Below are positions 54,738-62,971 of a DNA stretch of 64,000 nucleotides, in pieces (position 1 is the stretch's first letter; the number at the start of each line of letters is the position of its first letter). Made by a program: the position numbers and the translations under genes. Source of the stretch: Ruminococcus sp. GTDB lineage: Bacteria > Bacillota > Clostridia > Oscillospirales > Ruminococcaceae. The stretch spans positions 1 to 64,000 of the forward strand of contig JAFTQW010000063.1 of assembly GCA_017462565.1 (NCBI GenBank), written 5' to 3'. A model generated the notes under the pieces. It saw only the letters and a program-made list of their open reading frames with translations, was not told the origin of the DNA and did not search any database.

Positions 54738-55805
54738 ATGAAACAGTATATTTCTTCAATACTTATTCTTTCAGCAGCAATTGCTGTTATCCCTGCAATT
54801 CCGGTATACGTCTCCGGAAAAGCCTATAATCAGGCAGAAATATCTGATACGGACAAAAAAGAAAAAGAGCTTCCAGCCATTCAGGAAAATACTGAACCTG
54901 CTGAAACAGCTCCGACTGCGAACGTGGACAAGGTATCGGCTGATTATTCAGGAACTCCTTACAAGGTTCTTGACGTAAGCTCTGGAGAAATTCTCGAGGT
55001 TTCTGAAAGGGACTACGTTATAGGAGCAGTCTGTGCGGAAATGCCTGCTTCATTCAGTGAAGAAGCATTGAAGGCTCAGGCAGTTGCCGCTCATACATAT
55101 GCTCAGAGGCAAAGGCTTCGTGAAAAAGAAAATCCGACAGCCGAGCTTGGCGGTGCGGATTTTTCCAACGACACTTCAAAGTATCAGGGATATTTTACTC
55201 AGGAACAGGCAAAACAGTATTTCGGCGAACACTTTGATGAAAGCTATTCCAAAATTTCAGCGGCAGCCGACGAAGTTCTTCCATATATCTTAACATACAA
55301 TGATGAGCCTATCATCTCGGCGTTTCACTCTATGTCCTCCGGAAAAACCGAAAGCGCCGAAAATGCGTGGGGTGCGGCGGTCGATTATCTTGTTCCGGTT
55401 GACAGCAGCTCCGATACCTCCGCTCCGAAATATCTTGAAGAAACCCGCTACAACAGCGATGTTCTGCGAAATAAACTTGAAACGGCTTTTCCGGGAATAA
55501 CTCTCGGCGAAGACATTTCTTCATGGATAACAGTAAAAGAGGTCTCCGAATCCGGAACGGTTTTAAGCGCTCTTGCCGGAGACAGAACCGTTACAGGAAA
55601 CGACCTGCGGCTTGCGCTTGCACTCAGAAGTCCCTGTTTTGATGTGCGATACGAGGGCAGCGAAGCCGTTATAACGACCAAAGGATACGGTCACGGAGTC
55701 GGAATGAGCCAATACGGCGCAAACGCTATGGCTCAGAACGGAAAAACATGGCAGGAAATCCTTGAACACTATTATCCGGGAGCTGAAATAATTTCAGCGT
55801 GCTGA
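54738..55805 (+). CDS. SpoIID/LytB-domain protein
   Basis: A signal peptide or signal anchor (about 4-28) and a SpoIID domain: EVSERDYVIGAVCAEMPASFSEEALKAQAVAAHTYA, HSMSSGKTESAENAWG and YGHGVGMSQYGANAMA. SpoIID is a lytic transglycosylase used in forespore engulfment; homologues act elsewhere in the cell wall. Start is the ATG at 54738, behind CAGGAGG. A large hairpin follows the stop. Confidence 0.9.
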   Translation: MKQYISSILILSAAIAVIPAIPVYVSGKAYNQAEISDTDKKEKELPAIQENTEPAETAPTANVDKVSADYSGTPYKVLDVSSGEILEVSERDYVIGAVCAEMPASFSEEALKAQAVAAHTYAQRQRLREKENPTAELGGADFSNDTSKYQGYFTQEQAKQYFGEHFDESYSKISAAADEVLPYILTYNDEPIISAFHSMSSGKTESAENAWGAAVDYLVPVDSSSDTSAPKYLEETRYNSDVLRNKLETAFPGITLGEDISSWITVKEVSESGTVLSALAGDRTVTGNDLRLALALRSPCFDVRYEGSEAVITTKGYGHGVGMSQYGANAMAQNGKTWQEILEHYYPGAEIISAC

Positions 55806-55829
55806 GCATATGACCAATACAGTCATACT

Positions 55830-55890
55830 AAGCAGGGGAAGCTGTCCTCCGTACCCCTTTGGCAAGGGTACGGGGACAGCGTCCCCGCTT
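55830..55890. terminator. Long compound hairpin between convergent genes
   Basis: AAGC.GGGGA, GCTGTCC and CCGTACCC on the left pair with GGGTACGG, GGACAGC and GTCCCCGCTT on the right across a 9-nt loop, giving an almost perfect ~26-bp stem. There is no T tract, so it may be a repeat element or a bidirectional stop. Confidence 0.55.
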
Positions 55891-55893
55891 AAG

Positions 55894-57159
55894 TTATTGG
55901 CATTGTTGATGAGACGACGTCCCCCTTAATATTTCAACAATAACCTTTTCAACCGTCTGTTCAGTAACAACAGCCGCAGTAAGCCGGAAAATACCGGTTT
56001 CAGCAACCTCACCTGATTCGGGGATATGTTCCAAAACATCGGTTATCCAGCCGCCGACGGAAGTATAATCGGTCTGGACAAGATCTTCATCAAGATCAAG
56101 CCTGCTGAGAAAATCGCTCACGCTCATATCTCCGGCAACCTCATACTTATCAGCTGACAGCATTACTATGTTATTTTCGATCTCATCGTCCTCATCGTAT
56201 ATCTCTCCGACAAGCTCCTCGATAATATCCTCGAGGGTAACAATTCCCTTTGTTCCGCCGTACTGATCGGTAACAACGGCAAGGTGAACTTTGGAACGCT
56301 GCATTTTCCGCATTGCCTCGCTGATAAGCAGCGTATCTGAAATATGCGGAACCTCCTGAATAATACTCTTTATATCGTTTCCGCCCTCGGAAAGCATCTT
56401 GAAAAAGGCTTTGTTCGTTATGATACCTATAATGTCATCAAGACTCTTTTCGTAAACGGGCAGACGGGAATACATTTCCTGACAAAGGGTTTCCTTTATC
56501 TCCTCAATAGTCGAACCGATCTCTATCCCCACAACTTTTACTCTTGGTATAAGAATTTCATTAACCGATATCTCATCAAATTCAAGAGCGCTTTTAACAA
56601 GTTCGCTCTCCTGCTCCTCAATAACGCCTTGTTCTTCGATCTCGTCGATCATGAATTTCAGTTCGTCCTCGGTAACGCTCGGGGCTTCTTCTCCACCCTT
56701 TGATATAACGGAAGAAAGCTTGTTAAGAATATAAACAAACGGCTTAAAAATCGTTACAAGAACCGATAAAGGCGCTGCAAACGCAAGAGCAAGCCTCTCG
56801 GCATTTTTTTTTGCATACGATTTCGGCAGAACCTCGCAGAAAACCAGTACCAGAACCGTTATGACAACAGTTGAAACTGCTGCGCCGCTGCTTCCGATAA
56901 GATTTATAAAAACAATAGTACTTACCGAAGATGTTGCGATATTCACGATATTATTTCCGATAAGAACAGCCGTCAGAACCTCGTCAAACTTATTCGCCAG
57001 CTTCAAAGCCTTTGCAGCCTTTTTGTTTCCCTGTCCGGCGTAATTTTTAAGCCTTAGCTTATTAACGCTTGAATATGCGGTTTCTGTGCTTGAAAAAAGC
57101 GCAGAGAAGATCATCATTACAACAACAAGTATAATTTTAAATATGTCTGAATTATCCAT
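55894..57159 (-). CDS. CNNM/CorC (HlyC-type) transporter-associated protein
   Basis: DUF21/CNNM membrane domain (four helices, residues 1-150: FSSTETAYSSVNKLRLKN), a CBS-domain pair (about 195-320: SALEFDEISVNEILIPRVKVVGIE, VVTDQYGGTKGIVTLEDIIEELVGEIYDE) and a C-terminal CorC_HlyC domain. Family members act in Mg or Co transport. Start is the ATG at 57159 after GGGAAAGG; upstream codons are probably untranslated. Confidence 0.88.
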   Translation of the reverse strand: MDNSDIFKIILVVVMMIFSALFSSTETAYSSVNKLRLKNYAGQGNKKAAKALKLANKFDEVLTAVLIGNNIVNIATSSVSTIVFINLIGSSGAAVSTVVITVLVLVFCEVLPKSYAKKNAERLALAFAAPLSVLVTIFKPFVYILNKLSSVISKGGEEAPSVTEDELKFMIDEIEEQGVIEEQESELVKSALEFDEISVNEILIPRVKVVGIEIGSTIEEIKETLCQEMYSRLPVYEKSLDDIIGIITNKAFFKMLSEGGNDIKSIIQEVPHISDTLLISEAMRKMQRSKVHLAVVTDQYGGTKGIVTLEDIIEELVGEIYDEDDEIENNIVMLSADKYEVAGDMSVSDFLSRLDLDEDLVQTDYTSVGGWITDVLEHIPESGEVAETGIFRLTAAVVTEQTVEKVIVEILRGTSSHQQCQ

Positions 57160-57274
57160 AAAAACCTTTCCCAATATATTTATGTAGTTATAGTATGAAT
57201 TACATTTTACCATATTATCTCAGATAATGCAATAGCGAATAATGCAAATTCAGAAAATATTTTTTGAAAAAACA

Positions 57275-57303
57275 TTGTATTGCTGAAGAAAATATGATAT
57301 AAT
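57275..57303 (+). promoter_or_regulatory. Promoter of the asp23-fakA-like operon
   Basis: TTGTAT (57275-57280), a 17-nt spacer and TATAAT (57298-57303), 30 bases before the first ATG. Confidence 0.75.
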
Positions 57304-57333
57304 AAGTTATCTATGCTAAAGGAGTGATATTAA

Positions 57334-57693
57334 ATGCTTGGTTTTGAAAACCATATCGGCAAAGTTTCCATTTCCGACAATTACCTCACACAAATTGTAA
57401 GGCACGCTGTTACAGACTGTTTCGGAGTTTCAGATGTCTGCAACGTTGATGCATTTCATTCCGCAGTTTCCGCTCTTACTTTCGGCAAAGCGTTTAAAAA
57501 TAAAAAAGGCGTTGTCATCCGCACCGATCGAAATGGCTGTCTTTCAATAGATCTTCATATAAAGGTTTCTTACGGAACTAATATTTCCGCAATTGCCGAC
57601 AGCATTATCCACAAGGTCACATTCACGGTTGAAGAAGCTGTGGGTATCAAAGTAGCGGATGTCAATGTTTTCATTGACGATATGGTGGGCTAA
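57334..57693 (+). CDS. Asp23/Gls24-family envelope-stress protein
   Basis: 119 residues with GKVSISDNYLTQIVRHAVTDCFGVSDV and LHIKVSYGTNISAIADSIIHKVTFTVEEAVGIKVADVNVFI, the Asp23 fold. It precedes a DAK2-domain gene, the standard Firmicutes pair (yloU-yloV). GGAGTGAT precedes the ATG. Confidence 0.9.
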   Translation: MLGFENHIGKVSISDNYLTQIVRHAVTDCFGVSDVCNVDAFHSAVSALTFGKAFKNKKGVVIRTDRNGCLSIDLHIKVSYGTNISAIADSIIHKVTFTVEEAVGIKVADVNVFIDDMVG

Positions 57694-57755
57694 GACAGCT
57701 CGCATAAAACTTTTGTCAGAAATATTACTATACATTTGAATTGGAGGACTTAACT

Positions 57756-59414
57756 GTGATAAACGGTTCTTTGCTGAGAGACGCTATCATTTCAGCAGCA
57801 ATTACTATAAACAACAGAAAACGTGAAGTAGATGAGCTTAACGTTTATCCCGTTCCGGACGGCGATACCGGTACAAATATGTCTATGACCATCGGAAATT
57901 CAATCGCCGAGCTTAAAAGACTCGATGACCGCACTTCTGCCGCCGACGTCGCTTCGACTGCCGCTTCCGCTTTTTTAAGAGGAGCAAGAGGCAACTCCGG
58001 CGTAATTCTTTCACTTATTTTCCGTGGTTTTGCAAAAGGACTTTCAGGCTGTACGGAAGCAGGATGCGAAAATTTCGCCGAAGCTCTCCAGCTTGGGGTT
58101 GACGCCGCTTATAAGGCTGTCATGAAGCCGGCGGAGGGCACTATACTCACGGTAGTAAAAGCCGCTGCCGCTAAAGCTAAGGAAGCTGCGCTTTCCACAA
58201 ACGATGATCTCATTTTCTGGAATGAAGTTTGCAGTGAAGCTGAAGCAGTTCTCGCCAAGACGACCGAAATGCTGCCGCAGCTCAAAAAGGCAGGCGTTGT
58301 CGACGCCGGAGGTATGGGACTGGTCATAATTTTCAATGCTATGAAAGAAATTTTTGAGGGCGGAAATATTGCTGTTCCAAACGAGGCGCAATCTCAGAAC
58401 GATTTCTCCGCCGACTCGTTCAGAACGGCTGTCAGCGAATATGACGACGAAATAAATTATACATATTGTACAGAATTTATGCTCGAAAAGAAAGAAAACT
58501 GCCCCGATGTTTTCATGCTTCGTGCATATCTTGAAACTATCGGAGACTGCGTTGTCGTCGTTGACGACGATGATATAATCAAGGTTCACGTTCACACGGA
58601 CAATCCGGGAAATGCGATTCAGAAAGGACTTGAATTCGGCTGGTTCATCAACGATCCAAGACCTAAGATCGAGAATATGAGAATTCAGCACGAAAATCGT
58701 GTCAAGGAAGCCAAAACCGCTGAAGAAGAGGGATTCGCTCCCGCTGAACAAGAGAAGGATTTCGGATTTGTTGCCGTTGCGGCAGGTCACGGACTTGAAG
58801 CAATGTTCACAGACCTCGGCGCTGACGTTGTGGTTAAGGGCGGTCAGACAATGAATCCCTCTACCGACGATATTCTCAAAGCCATTATGAAAACTCCGGC
58901 AAAAACAGTTTTCGTGCTTCCGAATAACAAAAATATAATCATGGCGGCTGAACAGGCGGTACGTCTTGCCGACAGAAATGTTTGTGTTTTACAAACCAGA
59001 ACCATTCCTCAGGGAATCACGGCAATGCTCAATTTTGACGAATCACAGAGTCTTTCCGATAACCGTATCAATATGACTAAAGCTTTTGAAAAGGTTTCCA
59101 CTGGACTTATAACTTTCGCCGCAAGAGATTCTGAATTTGAGGGCAAGCAGATAAAAGAGGGCGAGATTCTTGCTCTTGAAAACGGCAAGCTTGCTTTCAC
59201 TGAAAAGGACATAAACAAAGCCGCAGTCAAGCTCACTAAAAGACTTGCCAAAGGCGACGCAAGTTACGTTACGCTTATTCACGGCGCTGACGTGACGGAA
59301 GAAAATGCCGAACAGCTTCGTGAAACTATTCAATCCAAGCTGAACGATAAAATAGACGTTATGCTCGTAAACGGCGGACAGCCGGTTTACTACTATATAA
59401 TTTCAGTAGAATAA
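57756..59414 (+). CDS. DAK2-domain protein, FakA/YloV-like (552 aa)
   Basis: The N-terminal DhaL/DAK2 ATP-binding domain has VYPVPDGDTGTNMSMT and ARGNSGVILSLIFRGFAKGL. A central DegV-interacting region and a C-terminal DhaK-like domain (with a conserved GQTMNPSTDD segment) complete the protein. FakA homologues phosphorylate fatty acids bound to FakB/DegV partners for use in lipid synthesis; no FakB lies in the window. Start is the GTG at 57756 after TTGGAGG. Confidence 0.9.
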   Translation: MINGSLLRDAIISAAITINNRKREVDELNVYPVPDGDTGTNMSMTIGNSIAELKRLDDRTSAADVASTAASAFLRGARGNSGVILSLIFRGFAKGLSGCTEAGCENFAEALQLGVDAAYKAVMKPAEGTILTVVKAAAAKAKEAALSTNDDLIFWNEVCSEAEAVLAKTTEMLPQLKKAGVVDAGGMGLVIIFNAMKEIFEGGNIAVPNEAQSQNDFSADSFRTAVSEYDDEINYTYCTEFMLEKKENCPDVFMLRAYLETIGDCVVVVDDDDIIKVHVHTDNPGNAIQKGLEFGWFINDPRPKIENMRIQHENRVKEAKTAEEEGFAPAEQEKDFGFVAVAAGHGLEAMFTDLGADVVVKGGQTMNPSTDDILKAIMKTPAKTVFVLPNNKNIIMAAEQAVRLADRNVCVLQTRTIPQGITAMLNFDESQSLSDNRINMTKAFEKVSTGLITFAARDSEFEGKQIKEGEILALENGKLAFTEKDINKAAVKLTKRLAKGDASYVTLIHGADVTEENAEQLRETIQSKLNDKIDVMLVNGGQPVYYYIISVE

Positions 59415-59420
59415 AAAATG

Positions 59421-59449
59421 GGACGAACCAATTTGGGTTCGTCCTTTAA
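59421..59449. terminator. Bidirectional terminator
   Basis: GGACGAACC, a 6-nt loop and GGTTCGTCC, followed by TTTAAAATTT on one side and preceded by AAAAAA on the other, between convergent genes. Confidence 0.85.
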
Positions 59450-60267
59450 AATTTATAGCCGATTTTGCTTCCATATTTGACAACAGTTTCTGTTCCGGAA
59501 GCGGAATTACGCAGTATATCGTCATTCAGACGGATTTTATCCTTTTCAAAAAGCAGAACTACGGTCGAGCCGCCGAACTCAAACATTCCTTTTTCCTGTC
59601 CACGGCGAAAAGAACCTCTTTCCTGATGATTGCATATTCGTCCGACCATCATAGCTCCGACCTCAACCTGCACTACGTCGCCAAAATTTTCCGTATGAAG
59701 AACCGTGAACTCCCTACTGTTTTGCTTATAGATATTATAGCGTTCAAGAGCAATCGGATTGACGGTGTGAAGCACTCCCTGAATGAAAAAATTACGGGAC
59801 TTTGTACCGTTGTCAATATAGCAGTAACGGTGATAGTCGTCAACTTCAAGCCGGAATATCAGGCAATACCCGTCCGTAAACCGCTTAGCAAGAGACTTGC
59901 TGCGGAGCAGATCTTCAATACGATAATGAGAGCCTTTGATGCTGAAAATGCTGTTTTGGTTAATTTTATATGCTGTGAGCTTTGAATCACACGGACTTAT
60001 CAAAACATTCGGATTCATGTTTACAACTCTGCGCTCACTCTTTATTTTTCTCGTGAAAAACTCGTTATACGAGCGGAATTCAGTTTTTTCATATTCTGAC
60101 ATATCAATATTATTACGGCAGATAAATGGCTTGATACAGGGTATCGACAAGGGCGAATCCATAAATTTGCCGACAATAACCGAAATAGCCGGAGCTGTCA
60201 GAATTTTAAGCAAAAATCTTCCGGCAAGCGTTCTGTATAAAAATTTTTGTATTTTGCTTACTTTCAT
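59446..60267 (-). CDS. psd: Phosphatidylserine decarboxylase proenzyme
   Basis: 273 residues with SPCDSKL, the His motif EVDDYHRYCYID and HTVNP, and the C-terminal self-cleavage site GGST in FEFGGSTVVLLFE (usual LGST/GGST), where Ser becomes the pyruvoyl group. Forms phosphatidylethanolamine. The matching pssA is not in the window. Confidence 0.9.
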   Translation of the reverse strand: MKVSKIQKFLYRTLAGRFLLKILTAPAISVIVGKFMDSPLSIPCIKPFICRNNIDMSEYEKTEFRSYNEFFTRKIKSERRVVNMNPNVLISPCDSKLTAYKINQNSIFSIKGSHYRIEDLLRSKSLAKRFTDGYCLIFRLEVDDYHRYCYIDNGTKSRNFFIQGVLHTVNPIALERYNIYKQNSREFTVLHTENFGDVVQVEVGAMMVGRICNHQERGSFRRGQEKGMFEFGGSTVVLLFEKDKIRLNDDILRNSASGTETVVKYGSKIGYKF

Positions 60268-60274
60268 TTCAGCC

Positions 60275-61156
60275 TCAATTCTTAGGCACTGTATTCAGGC
60301 AGAACCAATCGCACCACTGGGGATAATATTTTGCAAAAACATGAACGCCGTCGCTTGTGCAGTCTGCCATAAGATTACCGTTTCCGTCATCAAAAACAGG
60401 ATTGATATCAATGTAGAAAATCGACTGATTATCTGCAAGAGCAGCGATCATCGAGTTCAGCTCATTGATTCTCTGATTGTTTATTGCATCATTCTGAGCG
60501 GCATCCGTTACATGAAGATTCGCCTCCAGAAAGATGATCGAATCCGGTGATTTTGTTCGTATATTCTGAACGAGCGAACGGAAATTATTCATAGTTGAAT
60601 CGAAATTGTTTCCGACCTCATTAATGCCGAGCATAACATAAATCTTGCCGTAATTATTTGAACTGAGCATATCGGCGAGATTGCCGCTTTCAGCAGAACT
60701 GCTTGCATCGCCTGATGTAAGACCGACATCGCAGAAGAAATCAGAATTTCCAAGCGAGCCGTAGTCACGCAGTCCAACCGTTCTTGAGTCTCCTATAAAT
60801 AGCGCATCGTTAAAATAAGAGTAGTCGCTTGCGACAAAGCCGGTGAAATTTGCAGACGGGTCTGATGACGGTTCAAAAGTTGTGTCCGCTGTAGAATTAT
60901 CAGCAGAATTTTCCTCAGAATTTACAGTGCTTTCCGAATTATCAGTATTGGAAGATGTATTCTGTTCGCCGCTTGGATTTTCACTTTGAGAAGTATTGTC
61001 CATGCCTTTTTTTATGTCGATCTCAACGGTTTTAGAACTGTTTTCCTTTTTCTTTTCGGCGCTTGTATTCCAGATCTGCTTATAAATCATTGGCGAAGCA
61101 ACGAAGCAGGTCAGAATAAGTATTAAAGAATATGTGCATTGTTTGAATCTATTCAT
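60275..61156 (-). CDS. SGNH/GDSL-type hydrolase, membrane-anchored (293 aa)
   Basis: An N-terminal signal anchor (about 8-25), a Ser/Thr/Asn-rich linker (35-110) and an SGNH domain. Block I is FIGDSRTVGLRDYG (Ser nucleophile), the glycine block lies near VGLTSGDASS, block III is MLGINEVGNN and block V is DGVHVF (Asp/His). Next to an MBOAT acyltransferase it is probably the partner that transfers acyl groups to an exported polymer. Confidence 0.85.
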   Translation of the reverse strand: MNRFKQCTYSLILILTCFVASPMIYKQIWNTSAEKKKENSSKTVEIDIKKGMDNTSQSENPSGEQNTSSNTDNSESTVNSEENSADNSTADTTFEPSSDPSANFTGFVASDYSYFNDALFIGDSRTVGLRDYGSLGNSDFFCDVGLTSGDASSSAESGNLADMLSSNNYGKIYVMLGINEVGNNFDSTMNNFRSLVQNIRTKSPDSIIFLEANLHVTDAAQNDAINNQRINELNSMIAALADNQSIFYIDINPVFDDGNGNLMADCTSDGVHVFAKYYPQWCDWFCLNTVPKN

Positions 61157-61219
61157 TTTTTGTCCCTTATCTTTGTTTAAATAATTATATATCTGAAGTT
61201 TAAAGCGGCAAAGCTGCCT

Positions 61220-62611
61220 TTAGAATCTGAAGTACATAAATGGGTCGTTCATTCCCTTATACATACAGTAAACTGAAGCCCAGAATATCGTTAGCAGAAG
61301 CAGTGCGCAAAACACCGAGCCTTTTATCTTTTTATAGATTATTTCGGGGAGTTTTGTTGAGAAAATTATTCCGGAAATAAAATACTTTTTGTATATATCC
61401 CAGTATTTTAAATAATCTCCTTTGAGAACGGAGATACCTTTTTTCCCTGAAAAATCAACCAGTCTTGAAAAATAAGTTCCAAGCTGAGAAAAATCGGTTA
61501 CAGCGAAAAGAAGCCACGTCAGTGGAATTATCAGAATCATATACGCATGACCGATGATTCTGTGCCGATTCATGAAATTTCCGATATAATTTTTCTCGAT
61601 CATGAGTATTCCAAACAGAACAAGTCCCCACAAAACGAAATTCCAGCTTGCGCCGTGCCAGAGTCCGGTGAAGAGCCAGACCACAAACGTATTGCGTATC
61701 ATAGCCGTTTTTCCCTTGCGGTTGCCGCCGAGAGGAATGTATATATAGTCCCTGAACCACGAGCCGAGGGTGATGTGCCATCTCCGCCAGAATTCGGTCA
61801 TAGTTACAGATGTGTAAGGGTAATTAAAGTTTTTCGGAAGCTCAAATCCCATGATCCTGCCCAGTCCGATAGCCATCAGCGAATAGCCGCAGAAGTCGAA
61901 ATACAGCTGAAAAGAATACGCAATGATTCCCAGCCATGCGAGCTTTGCGGAAATACTTTCGTAGCCGATCATTGAAATATCGCTCCAAAGACCACTTATC
62001 TGGTTTGCCAGAAGGACTTTATAGCCGAGACCTATGGTGAATGTTTTCAGTCCGTCCTCGACCTTTTTTATGCTGTGAGAACGTTTTCTGAGCTGAGCCG
62101 CAACGCTTTCATATGTTACGATAGGTCCGGCAATCAGCTGCGGAAACATACTGATATAAGCTCCGTAATTAATGAGATTTCGCTCTGCACGAGTTTTTTT
62201 CCAATAAACGTCGATGATATATGAAACATTCTGGAATGTATAGAAGCTGATTCCAATGGGGAGAATAATATCTTTAACGGTAAGATTTCCATGGAAGAGC
62301 GCATTCAGATTTTCTGTTCCGAATCCCCAGTATTTGAAAAAAATAAGCCACCAAAAATTAAAAATTATACCGAAAGTAAGCCATAGCCGACTCGTCCGCC
62401 GATTGCTTTCTATGAATTGTGCAACAATAAAATTAAACAGCAGCGTCAGCAGGAATAGTGCGATGTATACAAACTTTTTCACTCCAAGGCTGTAGAATAT
62501 GACACTTCCTACAAATATCACTGCATTCTTATGCTTAGGCGGACTTACCGCATACACAATAAAAAATGCAGGAAGGAATATAAAAATAAATTCCAAGCTG
62601 CTAAAAACCAT
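61220..62611 (-). CDS. MBOAT-family O-acyltransferase (AlgI/DltB-like)
   Basis: A 463-residue polytopic membrane protein with the MBOAT signature region: YFDFCGYSLMAIGLGRIMGFELPKNFNYPY, EFWRRWHITLGSWFRDYIYIPLGGNRKG and the catalytic His in LFTGLWHGASWNFVLWGL. It moves acyl groups across the membrane for acetylation of a surface polysaccharide. It forms an operon with the SGNH protein. Confidence 0.92.
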   Translation of the reverse strand: MVFSSLEFIFIFLPAFFIVYAVSPPKHKNAVIFVGSVIFYSLGVKKFVYIALFLLTLLFNFIVAQFIESNRRTSRLWLTFGIIFNFWWLIFFKYWGFGTENLNALFHGNLTVKDIILPIGISFYTFQNVSYIIDVYWKKTRAERNLINYGAYISMFPQLIAGPIVTYESVAAQLRKRSHSIKKVEDGLKTFTIGLGYKVLLANQISGLWSDISMIGYESISAKLAWLGIIAYSFQLYFDFCGYSLMAIGLGRIMGFELPKNFNYPYTSVTMTEFWRRWHITLGSWFRDYIYIPLGGNRKGKTAMIRNTFVVWLFTGLWHGASWNFVLWGLVLFGILMIEKNYIGNFMNRHRIIGHAYMILIIPLTWLLFAVTDFSQLGTYFSRLVDFSGKKGISVLKGDYLKYWDIYKKYFISGIIFSTKLPEIIYKKIKGSVFCALLLLTIFWASVYCMYKGMNDPFMYFRF

Positions 62612-62735
62612 TTTACCACCCTTATTTCATTTTGTTCTACATTTTTATACCTTTTTCAGGCTTTCTATTATTATTTTACAACGTATTTTTATTATTGTCA
62701 ATAGAGATTTTTATTTGTAGCAATTTGTAACTTTT

Positions 62736-62897
62736 AGAACTTGTTCTCATAGGATTTGTGCGTAGATTTTCGAGCATAATTTTAATGAGTGCAAGGCAAA
62801 AAAGCGAAAGCATACTGTCGTATGGTGAGCTTTTTAACGCAGCAATCGTTAAAATTTGCTGAAAAGATGCGTGCAATATCCTATGAGAACAAGTTCT
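62736..62897. repeat. MITE-like element, family B, copy 2
   Basis: 162 bp with perfect 20-bp inverted ends (AGAACTTGTTCTCATAGGAT and its complement). The core GATTTTCGAGCATAA ... GCGAAAGCATACTGT ... TATGGT is shared with the copy at 14058. No coding content. Confidence 0.8.
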
Positions 62898-62924
62898 TAG
62901 CAAATTTCAAGTGATAATATAAAA

Positions 62925-62957
62925 GCAGCACCGTAAAAAAAGAGTGCGGTGCTGCCT
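62925..62957 (-). terminator. Terminator of the beta-CASP gene
   Basis: On the minus strand GGCAGCACCG, an AT-rich loop and CGGTGCTGC followed by TTTTAT, about 15 bases after the stop. Confidence 0.7.
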
Positions 62958-62971
62958 TAAAGAGATGGCTG

